A DNA stretch of 7,614 nucleotides from CAZOIA01 sp964579675 (lineage in GTDB: Bacteria > Planctomycetota > Phycisphaerae > UBA1845 > PWPN01), in NCBI GenBank assembly GCA_964579675.1, contig CAZOIA010000238.1:1-7614 (forward strand). Reading direction: 5' to 3'. Below, piece by piece: positions 1 through 6,386 of the stretch. Both the position numbers and the translations under genes were made by a program. Every line of letters starts with the position of its first letter. The stretch's first letter is position 1. The notes below the pieces were generated by a model. That model worked only from the letters and a program-made list of their open reading frames with translations, was not told where the DNA came from and searched no databases.

Positions 1-1257
1 AAGACGGTGATGGCCCACGTATATGCCCACTGCGACTTCTTCAAGAACAACATCTGGTTTCAGCACACCAACCGCAAGATGATCGACGAGATGGCGAACC
101 ACGCCACCCGCATCCGCCGCTATGTTGACCGCTTCGGGTTCGACGAGGTGGAGCGGTTTCTGGACGTTTGCCTGTCGCTGGAGGACCTGGTCGATCCCCA
201 TTCCCGCTTCATACGCCGCACACCGCTTCCGCCCGGCAATGGCTCCGGTGGGCAGGACATCGAGCGCGAAGTAGTGCGGTACCCGGCCAAGCGCTACATG
301 GAGCGCTTCGTCAATCCGCCCGAGCGACTGGAGGCCCAGCGGCGACGCATTCGGGCCGACCGCGAAAAGGAGAAAAAGGCTGAGCCCCACGAGCCCCTCC
401 GCGACGTCCTGCTCTATCTGCTCCAACACGCACCGCTGGAGGATTGGCAGGCCGACATCCTCGCCACCATCCGCGAAGAGGCCTACTACTACGCGCCCCA
501 GGCCCAGACCAAGATCATGAACGAGGGCTGGGCAACTTACTGGCACTCGACCATCATGACCCGCTACTGCCTCCACGATGAGGAATTGATTGCCTATTGT
601 GATCACCACGCCGGCACCGTTGCGAGCACACCCGGCCGGCTGAATCCGTACAAGCTTGGCCTGGAGCTGTTCCGCGACATTGAGGATCGCTGGGATCTCG
701 GCCGCTACGGGAAAAAGTACGATGAGCTCGAAGACATTGAGGCCCGGCGGAACTGGGGCAAAGACCGCCCGCGGCCCCAGCGCGTCAAAGGTAAGGAGTC
801 ACCCGGACGGGAGAAGATCTTCCAGGTCCGCCGGATTTACAACGATGTGACCTTCCTCGATGAGTTCCTCACCCCCGAGTTCGTCGACCAGCATAAACTC
901 TATCACTATCGGTACGATCCCGGCACCGGGCGCATCGTCGTGGTCAGCCATGACTTCGACAAGATCAAGAGACAGCTCCTGTTCTCGCTGACCAACCACG
1001 GCCGGCCCTACATCTACGTGGTCGACGGGAACTACGCCAACCGCGGCGAGCTCTACCTCGCTCATCAGCACAGCGGGTTAGACCTTCAGATCAAATACGC
1101 CACCGAGACGCTCAAGAACGTCCAGCGCCTCTGGCGCCGCCCGGTACATCTCCAGGCCCGGATCGACGACGAGATGGTCCTGTTCTCTTGCGACGGCGAG
1201 CAGTCCCAGCAGCAGCTCATCACCGACGAGTTGCCCAAACCGGTCCACACGGTGTGA
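1..1257 (+). CDS. SpoVR family protein, 5'-truncated by the window edge
   Basis: The frame is open from base 1 (Lys-Thr-Val-Met-Ala-His) to TGA at 1255-1257, giving 418 residues of a family usually near 470-510, so roughly the first 60-100 residues lie outside the window. Visible family signatures are the AHVYAHCDFFKNN block at the left edge, TNRKMIDEMANHATRIRRY just after it, and the hallmark PQAQTKIMNEGWATYWHS at about nt 496-549, whose conserved His and Glu residues are plausible metal or active-site ligands. The C-terminal part (RRIYNDVTFLDEFLTPEF, then HKLYHYRYDP) also fits. SpoVR was named for a Bacillus spore-cortex phenotype, but the family (E. coli YcgB) is widespread in non-sporulating bacteria and its biochemistry is unsettled. 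It is often encoded beside a PrkA-type serine kinase and a DUF444 protein, so those genes may lie just upstream. The GTG and ATG at 7-12 are internal codons, not the start. Confidence 0.93.
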   Translation, partial: KTVMAHVYAHCDFFKNNIWFQHTNRKMIDEMANHATRIRRYVDRFGFDEVERFLDVCLSLEDLVDPHSRFIRRTPLPPGNGSGGQDIEREVVRYPAKRYMERFVNPPERLEAQRRRIRADREKEKKAEPHEPLRDVLLYLLQHAPLEDWQADILATIREEAYYYAPQAQTKIMNEGWATYWHSTIMTRYCLHDEELIAYCDHHAGTVASTPGRLNPYKLGLELFRDIEDRWDLGRYGKKYDELEDIEARRNWGKDRPRPQRVKGKESPGREKIFQVRRIYNDVTFLDEFLTPEFVDQHKLYHYRYDPGTGRIVVVSHDFDKIKRQLLFSLTNHGRPYIYVVDGNYANRGELYLAHQHSGLDLQIKYATETLKNVQRLWRRPVHLQARIDDEMVLFSCDGEQSQQQLITDELPKPVHTV

Positions 1258-1355
1258 CTTCTCACGTTGGGTGACACTGCCCGCCGCTCTTGGCTGGCCG
1301 CAACTCCGCAGCGCGATGCGACAACCGACCATGACGGCCCCGGCTGACGGGCGCC

Positions 1356-1384
1356 TTGAACTTGCCCGGCGCCGGTCGCATAAT
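1356..1384 (+). promoter_or_regulatory. Sigma70-like promoter for the putative lipoprotein gene
   Basis: TTGAAC at 1356-1361 and CATAAT at 1379-1384 are separated by 17 bases, close to the TTGACA-N17-TATAAT consensus. Initiation would fall near 1391, leaving a leader of about 55 bases before the ATG at 1447. It lies in the only gap before the gene, which suggests transcription independent of the SpoVR gene. Confidence 0.55.
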
Positions 1385-1446
1385 GCCGCCATCCGGGCTC
1401 AGGGTCGCTTTTTGCTGTCGCGGTCCGGACACTTTGGAGCGATGTG

Positions 1447-2040
1447 ATGCGAACATCCGGCCTCTACGCTTGGAACGTGATAGTGGTGGGGGCGGCGGCG
1501 CTTGCCGGTGCCTCCGGGTGCGCGACGCAGGGCGGCGACGCGCGACGGTTCAGGTCTGGCGGTCCGGCCGGTGCGGCAAGCCGGCTCCTGATGAACGAGG
1601 ACGTAGATACCGTTCAGCCCGTTGCCGCGCAGGTGTTCCGCCGGCACTTTCGAGTCGATGCACAGGCTTCCTCGCCCTTGGTCCTGGTCTCCCGCCCGCT
1701 TGAACTGACCGAACACGCCCAGCCGCGGCGGGTTCGCGACGTGCTCAGGCCCTCCCCGAATCGCCGTCGCCAGGTGGCGGAGCTTTACCTCACCCAGGAG
1801 GGTGCCCATGTCCGGGTTCGCTGCCGCGTTCGGACCCAGCGGCTCGACACTGCCGAGCGGGCGGCGTTCGTCCGGGAGCGCGGTGACGACCGCCCCACCG
1901 ACACCCCGATCGACCGGCCAGGGGCATCGTCCGTCAGCGCCCGAGAGGAATGGGTCGAGGTTGGCCGCGACCGGAACCTCGAGCGGGAGATACTGGCCGC
2001 GATCCAACGAGAACTGACGGCAACTCGGCCGGCGAACTGA
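1447..2040 (+). CDS. Putative lipoprotein, unknown function
   Basis: The gene encodes 197 residues that I do not recognise as a named family. The ATG at 1447 is chosen over the adjacent GTG at 1444 because GGAG at 1436-1439 is 7 bases upstream of it. Residues 1-24 form a hydrophobic export signal ending in Ala-Ser-Gly-Cys25, a slightly weak lipobox (Ala rather than Leu or Val at -3) that would place a lipidated Cys25 at the membrane. After a Gly/Ala linker comes a compact region (residues 50-130) with VFRRHFRVD followed by two likely beta strands (VLVSRPLEL, HVRVRCRVRT). A polar, Asp/Pro-rich stretch follows at about 145-165, then an Arg/Glu-rich amphipathic helix (RDRNLEREILAAIQREL, 174-190). 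The layout suggests a small periplasm-facing envelope protein, but no activity can be named. It has its own promoter and is followed by a 235-base gap before folE, so it is probably monocistronic. A long minus-strand frame over it is a high-GC shadow. Confidence 0.8.
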   Translation: MRTSGLYAWNVIVVGAAALAGASGCATQGGDARRFRSGGPAGAASRLLMNEDVDTVQPVAAQVFRRHFRVDAQASSPLVLVSRPLELTEHAQPRRVRDVLRPSPNRRRQVAELYLTQEGAHVRVRCRVRTQRLDTAERAAFVRERGDDRPTDTPIDRPGASSVSAREEWVEVGRDRNLEREILAAIQRELTATRPAN

Positions 2041-2222
2041 CGCTTGTTACGCTTGCCACGCGCCGCGGCCGCCCCTGGTCCCCGGCGAGCCGCTGACCAG
2101 ACCGCGCCATCCTGCCGAAACGGACATCATGACCAGGCGAAAGCCAACGCCGTCCCCGGTCGGCCCCGAATGACGCGTGACGTGGACGCGAACCGGAGCT
2201 ACTCTTTCGCAATCGACTGACC

Positions 2223-2228
2223 TATAAT
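2223..2228 (+). promoter_or_regulatory. TATAAT -10 element upstream of folE
   Basis: A perfect TATAAT lies 47 bases before the chosen folE start. At 16-18 base spacing the -35 position (near 2200, TACTCT) is poor and there is no extended -10 TG, so the promoter may be weak or activator-dependent. The call rests on the -10 match and its position only. Confidence 0.4.
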
Positions 2229-2275
2229 GCACGCCCTCGAAGCCATAGGCCAAACCGGCTCAGGAGACATTGCTC

Positions 2276-2872
2276 GTGTCCAGCACAACGAAACCCAAGG
2301 GCGAGGTCGACCTGGAGCGGATCGCGGCGGCGGTACGTGAGATCCTCGTCGCCGTCGGTGAGGATCCCGACCGGGAGGGCCTGCGGGGCACGCCGACACG
2401 CGTGGCCCGCGTGTATTCGGAGATCTTCGCCGGCCTGCGGGAGGATCCGAGGAAGTACCTGCAGGTGTTCTTCACCGAACGGTACGACGAGCTGGTGGTG
2501 CTCCGGGACATCCCGTTTCATTCCATGTGTGAGCATCACCTGTTGCCTTTTGCCGGCGAGGCACACGTCGCTTACCTTCCGAACGGCCGGATTGTGGGCG
2601 TCTCGAAACTGGCGAGGGTGGTCGAGGGCTACGCCCGCCGGCCACAGGTCCAGGAACGAATGACCAACCAGATCGCCGACGTCGTCATGGAGGAGCTGCA
2701 GGCCAAGGGGGTGGCGATTGTGTTGCGGGCCACCCACTTGTGCATGACCTGCCGAGGCATCCAGAAGCCCGGCGCGGTCATGGTCACGTCGGCCCTGCGC
2801 GGCGGGTGCAAGTCCGACGCCCGCACCCGCAGCGAGGTCATGATGCTTCTGGGCGATCCTGGTGAAAGGTAG
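2276..2872 (+). CDS. folE: GTP cyclohydrolase I (type IA)
   Basis: FolE converts GTP to 7,8-dihydroneopterin triphosphate, the first step of tetrahydrofolate synthesis and, in many bacteria, of the queuosine precursor route; it acts in the cytoplasm as a multimer. The 198-residue product is full length for the family. The N-terminal helical part includes DPDREGLRGTPTRVARVY (30-47). The catalytic core carries FHSMCEHHLLPF (81-92) with zinc ligands Cys85 and His88, GVSKLARVVEGYARRPQVQE (108-127), and the third zinc ligand Cys156 in THLCMTCRG. Spacing between the zinc ligands equals that of the E. coli enzyme (Cys110, His113, Cys181). The C-terminal SALRG motif is at 172-176. GTG 2276 is chosen because AGGAGA at 2262-2267 lies 8 bases upstream; the in-frame TTG at 2270 would be only 2 bases from it. 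The gene stands alone, with no folate gene adjacent. Confidence 0.97.
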   Translation: MSSTTKPKGEVDLERIAAAVREILVAVGEDPDREGLRGTPTRVARVYSEIFAGLREDPRKYLQVFFTERYDELVVLRDIPFHSMCEHHLLPFAGEAHVAYLPNGRIVGVSKLARVVEGYARRPQVQERMTNQIADVVMEELQAKGVAIVLRATHLCMTCRGIQKPGAVMVTSALRGGCKSDARTRSEVMMLLGDPGER

Positions 2873-2977
2873 CTTGAACCGCCCCGTTCTCCCGCCTGGG
2901 TATCGCAAGTCAATCCGGGTGCATGACACTTTGGGCGGCTTGTTGGAAGGCGCCGCCCCCAGGTGTTTCCGAACCGC

Positions 2978-3027
2978 GCCCGTAAGGAAGCGGACCCCCT
3001 CTCCGTAGCGAGCCCGTAAGGAAGCGG
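2978..3027. repeat. Two copies of a short intergenic repeat, GCCCGTAAGGAAGCGG
   Basis: The 16-mer GCCCGTAAGGAAGCGG occurs exactly at 2978-2993 and again at 3012-3027, 34 bases apart, with related flanks (ACCGC and TAGCGA on the left). The pair lies wholly between genes. From memory, planctomycete genomes carry dispersed intergenic elements of this kind, which read as Gly-Arg-Gly-Ser or Pro-Leu-Pro-Tyr-Gly-like strings when translated. A dispersed REP-like family is the best guess, but only two copies are seen here. Confidence 0.6.
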
Positions 3028-3160
3028 CCCTGGCGCATCCGCAGATACTCCCCTCCCTGACGGTCGGGGTTCGGAAAAGCGAGGTGCCGTCCCCTTCTCC
3101 GCCCGAAGGTCCCCGCCGGAACTGTCACGCACCCAGTCAATCCCTGCCGGCGTGCCCCGA

Positions 3161-3189
3161 TCGACAAGTGCCCGCCGGCGAATTATCAT
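3161..3189 (+). promoter_or_regulatory. Sigma70-like promoter for the glycosidase gene
   Basis: TCGACA at 3161-3166 and TATCAT at 3184-3189, with a 17-base spacer, each match the sigma70 consensus at five of six positions. Initiation near 3196 would leave a leader of about 39 bases before ATG 3235, including the strong AAGGAG at 3220-3225. Confidence 0.55.
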
Positions 3190-3234
3190 GCCCCCGATCG
3201 CAAACCCGTGGCTCGGGCGAAGGAGTCTGCTTCC

Positions 3235-5021
3235 ATGCGTCTGCTCGTCCTCTTGACTCTCACTTGCGTTCTTGTCGGTTCGATGACTGCCCCGATGTCC
3301 GCCGCGTCTCCTGCCGACCTCGCCCCGCCCGGCAAATACTGCAAGCTCGCCGCCGACGCACACGCCGGTGCCGAGACGTTCCAATCGCACCGCCCGGTTG
3401 TCGGCACAACCTACTTCTACTGGTACGACGTCTATTCGGGCGCCCACATGCGCGACCCCGACGGGACCGATGCCTTGACCACTCATCCGCCTCACGCCGC
3501 CATGGCCGATTTGAGCTATCGGTCGTGGGCATGGCATTACTCGCAGCTCCTCGACGTCCGCCAGGCGGGGATCGACTTCATCATGCCGGTCTTCTGGGGG
3601 GTCCCGGGGCAATACGACGGATGGAGCTTCGTGGGCCTGCCGCCGTTGGTTCAAGCCCACGACCGGATGCTGGCCGAACACCAGCGGGATCCCTCGAATC
3701 CGAGCCCGCCGAAGATCGGCCTGTTCTACGACACGAGTACGTTGCAGCACAACGCCGCCGCCGGCGGCAAGAGCACCCGTGTCNNNNNNNNNNGTGGTTC
3801 TACGTCACGATCCGGGATTTCTTCAGCATGATTCCGCCCGATAAGTGGGCCCGGATCGATGGCAAGCCCATCGTGTTTCTTTACGGTGCCGGGTTTGCGG
3901 CCGCCGTTGACGATAGGCTGTTCGACGACACCCGCAAGCGGTTCAAGGCAGACTTCGACGTGGACTTCTTCCTGGTCCGCCACTCGGACTGGCCGGGCGA
4001 AGCAGACGCCTGGTACCAGTGGGGCGGCGCGGTGGGGCTGACCATGGGTGATCAGGTCGCGGGTCTGGGCCCGGGGTACGATCATTCCGCGGTCCCCGGC
4101 CGCAAGCCCCACGTGGTGCCCCGCCGCGGCGGCAGGTTCTACGAGGAGCAATGGGAACGCCTCCTGAGAATGGCTCCCCCACGCAGGCCGTGGATCGTCC
4201 ATGTCGAGACCTGGAACGAGTGGCACGAGGGCACCGACATCGCCCGGTCGCGGGAGTGGCGCACACGCTATATGACGCTCACCGCCAAGTATGCGGACAT
4301 GTTCCGGGCCGGGTTGCGACTGGAACCTTCCGGCAAGTTCGTCAACGCCCGGCGGGTGCGATGGTCCGGCCGGGCAGTGGGCGGGTTGACCCTCAAGCCT
4401 GCCGGCGGAGACGGTTATTGGGCCCGGCGGGTCGTCGACGGCACCCGGGCCGTGGTGAGCATCCCCAGCAAGGAGGGTATTCCTGGCCGATACCTTTATT
4501 TCGATATCGACGATTCCTATCTCTACGACGAGATAGATCTGGCTGCCGAGATTACCATCGTGTTCCGCGACGACGGCGGGTGCCAGCGTTTCCGCGTGGA
4601 GTACGACAACGACGATCCCGACGCCGGTCCCCTTCTGGGGGCGTTCCGCCCGACGCGATGGATCCAGGTAGGCGACACCGGCACCTGGCGCAGCGTCACC
4701 CTCCAGTTGCCCCACGTGCGGTTCATTAACCGCACCAACAAAGCGGATCTAAGGCTCGTGGTCGAGGGCAAAGACGGGCGGCTTACCGTGCGTGAGGTCA
4801 TTGTGCGCAGGCTTCCGGGGAAGATGGCGAACGCCGCTTGCCCCGGGGGTTGGAGTCGCCCCCCCGCGCACAGGGGCCGGCACTCAACGCCGCAGTTCGA
4901 TCGGAGGCGCACGAAAACACCTGGCGCAGCGCGGCTCGTAGCTTTCGGCCCCGCCGATCATCTTCTCTCCCTCGACCGGGGCCAGTCGCTGAGTGTACTC
5001 AGCCACCTGGCCGCAGACTGA
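3235..5021 (+). CDS. Secreted putative glycoside hydrolase, DUF5010/GH99-like; frame broken by an N gap
   Basis: ATG 3235 is chosen because AAGGAG at 3220-3225 is 9 bases upstream and a signal peptide starts there (hydrophobic residues 3-18, likely cleavage after MSA at 23). Residues 58-72 (TTYFYWYDVYSGAHM), 94-107 and 111-122 (AGIDFIMPVFWG) resemble the start of a TIM-barrel hydrolase of the DUF5010 type, related in style to GH99/WbsX enzymes. After the gap the protein continues from 3795 (WFYVTIRDFFSMIPP, then DGKPIVFLY), and ETWNEWHEG at 4206-4232 is the likely catalytic loop with its Glu residues. From about 4340 to 4818 a beta-rich module (YLYFDIDDSYLYDE, IQVGDTGTWRSVTLQLP) resembles a carbohydrate-binding or DUF5010 C-terminal domain. 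The two halves are in different frames across 10 Ns, an assembly effect. Past about 4818 the frame runs about 67 more codons of low-complexity sequence into antisense tdk, so the true end is uncertain. The substrate is unknown, probably a polysaccharide. Confidence 0.8.
3784..3793. other. Assembly gap (10 Ns) inside the glycosidase gene
   Basis: Ten N characters interrupt the coding sequence. The left side ends on a complete Val codon (3781-3783) and the right side resumes at TGG 3795, so the real missing length should leave remainder 2 on division by 3. Ten does not, so the gap length is a placeholder. Confidence 0.97.
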
Positions 5022-5459
5022 GCAGACCGCCCGGGTCGGCGTCACGCGATCGGCAATGGCCTCGATCCCCGGGATGGGCCCGAAGGGCTCCCCCCACGAA
5101 TCACGATCCAGGCCCGCTACCATCACGTCCCGGCCTTGTTCCACTAAGCGCTGGCAGACTGCTACTAAATCGTCCGCAAAGAACTGGGCCTCGTCGATGA
5201 CGATCAGCTTCGCGTCTCCCGCCCGTTCCGGTATCTGCGACGCCGACGACAGGGCGATCGCCTCGGTCCGGCGGCCGCTGTGGGTTACGATTTGATGCTC
5301 GGCATAGCGATCATCCGAGGCGTGCTTGAACACCGCCACCGGGACCGACCGGGCCCGGGCCTCGGCCACCCGGTTCAGCAGGCGCTCACTCTTACCGCTG
5401 AACATGCAGCCGCGGATCAACTCCAGGCTGCCGCGTTTCCCTGATACCCGCCGGGTCAT
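4884..5459 (-). CDS. tdk: Thymidine kinase (type II)
   Basis: Tdk phosphorylates thymidine to dTMP with ATP in the salvage pathway, in the cytoplasm. From ATG 5459-5457 the product is 191 residues, normal for the family. Visible features are the P-loop GCMFSGKS (17-24), the Walker B-like VIDEAQFF with the catalytic base Glu90, the GLDRDSWGEPFGP loop (116-128) in the thymidine-binding region, and two zinc-binding Cys pairs, CSVC (146-149) and CARC (178-181), with the conserved Tyr just before the second pair. ATG 5459 is chosen because its 10-residue lead into SLELI matches the Bacillus enzyme; an in-frame TTG at 5480 would add 7 residues but has AGGAAG directly abutting it. ATG 5459 has no strong ribosome binding site of its own and overlaps the stop of a five-codon ORF. 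The 3' end overlaps the converging glycosidase frame by 138 bases. Confidence 0.95.
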   Translation of the reverse strand: MTRRVSGKRGSLELIRGCMFSGKSERLLNRVAEARARSVPVAVFKHASDDRYAEHQIVTHSGRRTEAIALSSASQIPERAGDAKLIVIDEAQFFADDLVAVCQRLVEQGRDVMVAGLDRDSWGEPFGPIPGIEAIADRVTPTRAVCSVCGQVAEYTQRLAPVEGEKMIGGAESYEPRCARCFRAPPIELRR

Positions 5460-5486
5460 TCCGGGCCAATCATGGCTCAACTTCCT
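5456..5486 (-). promoter_or_regulatory. Shine-Dalgarno and five-codon leader ORF overlapping the tdk start
   Basis: On the minus strand AGGAAG (5486-5481) is followed after 7 bases by ATG (5473-5471). This opens an ORF of five codons (Met-Ile-Gly-Pro-Glu) that stops at TGA 5458-5456. That stop overlaps the tdk ATG (5459-5457) as ATGA, the arrangement used for translational coupling. The ribosome binding site is better placed for this mini-ORF than for either tdk start. Confidence 0.35.
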
Positions 5487-5813
5487 GCTTTGGGCAACCG
5501 CCGCCGCGGGCGACTCACCCGGGCATTACCCACGCCCGCCCGGCCAGGTGGGACGTTGATCACCGGCCATGCTGCAACATTCTGCCCCCCAAGTAGTTGA
5601 GATCATCGCCCCGACCCACACCGACCGGCCGGCCGCACGCCGCCACAGCCCCTACAGACCATCCAACCCGATATGAGCACCTAAGTCGTTTCGCCGTAAG
5701 AAGTTGCACCTGGTTCCCCCCGCGCCGCCCGGGCCCTGCGGTGGCGGTATGCCGTCTGCCCGCTGTCCGGACGGACGAGGGTTTTCAGATCGAGGAGACG
5801 CAGGAGAAAGCAA
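5460..5813. other. Divergent intergenic region, tdk to Leu-rich protein gene
   Basis: These 354 bases separate the divergent tdk and Leu-rich protein starts. Apart from the tdk leader (5456-5486) and AGGAG at 5802-5806 serving the rightward gene, I see no supported gene, RNA or strong promoter pair. TTGCAC at 5704-5709 could be a -35 but has no fitting -10. Frames crossing the region lack start signals and look like high-GC shadows. Confidence 0.6.
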
Positions 5814-6326
5814 ATGCCTGGGGTTTCAAGCATCAGTGGGATTCCCGGTGGCACCATGCCCGTGCAAGCCAACCCGACCAGAAACGTCGGCGGAGCACCA
5901 GCAACCGCGACACCCGGCGAGGCAGCCGCCGGGTCGGTATCGGCCAGCCAATCCCTTGGATCGCTCTCATCGACCTCGACCAGTACCAGCGTTCAATCGC
6001 TTGTCGGCACCGACGCACCGGTTCTGGCCGATGAGGACCTGCTCGGCCTGGTCCTGTTGCTGCTCACGCTCGAGTACCTCCAGGGTGAAGACGACGAGGA
6101 GAAGCAGGGACTGCTGGCCCTGATGCTCCTCCTGTCCCAGCAGCAGGGTGGCAGCCGCGACGTGTCGCTCACGTACGCTTCCTCGTTGTTGAGCGTCGAG
6201 TCCACCGGAATCCAGGCGATGTCAACTGAAGGAGCCGTCAGTGCCTATTCGGGTGGGACAGCCAACCCTCAACAGGCCCCGGCAGTTGATCCCGGCGCCG
6301 GCGGCGGGATCGACGTCGTAGCTTGA
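5814..6326 (+). CDS. Hypothetical protein, Leu-rich helical hairpin with Ser/Thr-rich flanks
   Basis: This 170-residue protein is not one I recognise. ATG 5814 has a strong AGGAG at 5802-5806, 7 bases upstream, which supports real translation. The N-terminal third is Gly/Ala/Pro- then Ser/Thr-rich (SLSSTSTSTSVQS, about 51-62) and probably disordered; there is no signal peptide. The centre has two Leu-rich segments, LLGLVLLLLTLEYLQ (76-90) and GLLALMLLLSQQQ (99-111), separated by the acidic turn GEDDEEKQ, reading as a helical hairpin. Each segment is short and bordered by charges, so a buried helix-helix interface or oligomerisation is as likely as membrane insertion. The C-terminal part is Ser/Ala/Gly-rich and ends in GGGIDVVA. 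It converges on the EF-hand gene with a 60-base gap. No function is assigned. Confidence 0.75.
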   Translation: MPGVSSISGIPGGTMPVQANPTRNVGGAPATATPGEAAAGSVSASQSLGSLSSTSTSTSVQSLVGTDAPVLADEDLLGLVLLLLTLEYLQGEDDEEKQGLLALMLLLSQQQGGSRDVSLTYASSLLSVESTGIQAMSTEGAVSAYSGGTANPQQAPAVDPGAGGGIDVVA

Positions 6327-6386
6327 TCACCCCCGAACAGCTAACCCGCGGCCTGTTGGGCTCAGGCTGGTCCGCCTGGATACCGG

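Larger units (their letters stand above)
2873..3234. other. Intergenic region, folE to glycosidase gene
   Basis: These 362 bases contain no convincing gene. They hold two copies of a GCCCGTAAGGAAGCGG repeat (2978-3027), a promoter at 3161-3189 and the ribosome binding site of the next gene. Open frames crossing the region lack start signals and run through the repeats. No rho-independent terminator for folE is evident. Confidence 0.7.

Noticed and set aside
1399..2007. Long minus-strand frame of about 200 codons opposite the putative lipoprotein gene.
   Set aside because: It has no ribosome binding site or recognisable domain, whereas the plus strand has a promoter, GGAG site and signal peptide. 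It is a high-GC shadow.
2629..3750. Minus-strand frame of about 370 codons across the end of folE, the repeats and the start of the glycosidase gene.
   Set aside because: It runs antisense through two recognised genes and the intergenic repeats, and shows no domain or start signal.
3084..3783. Upstream extension of the frame that encodes the second half of the glycosidase.
   Set aside because: Before the N gap this frame is low-complexity Pro/Arg-rich sequence overlapping the true first half in another frame. It is real coding sequence only after the gap.
3726..4715. Minus-strand frame of about 330 codons opposite the glycosidase.
   Set aside because: It crosses the N gap and is antisense to recognisable catalytic and binding domains, so it is a codon-bias shadow.
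6349..6369. Hairpin (GCCTG/CAGGC, seven-base loop, slightly extendable) in the 60-base convergent gap, a possible bidirectional terminator.
   Set aside because: The stem is short with a G-U pair and no T-run follows on either strand, so a rho-independent terminator is not supported.
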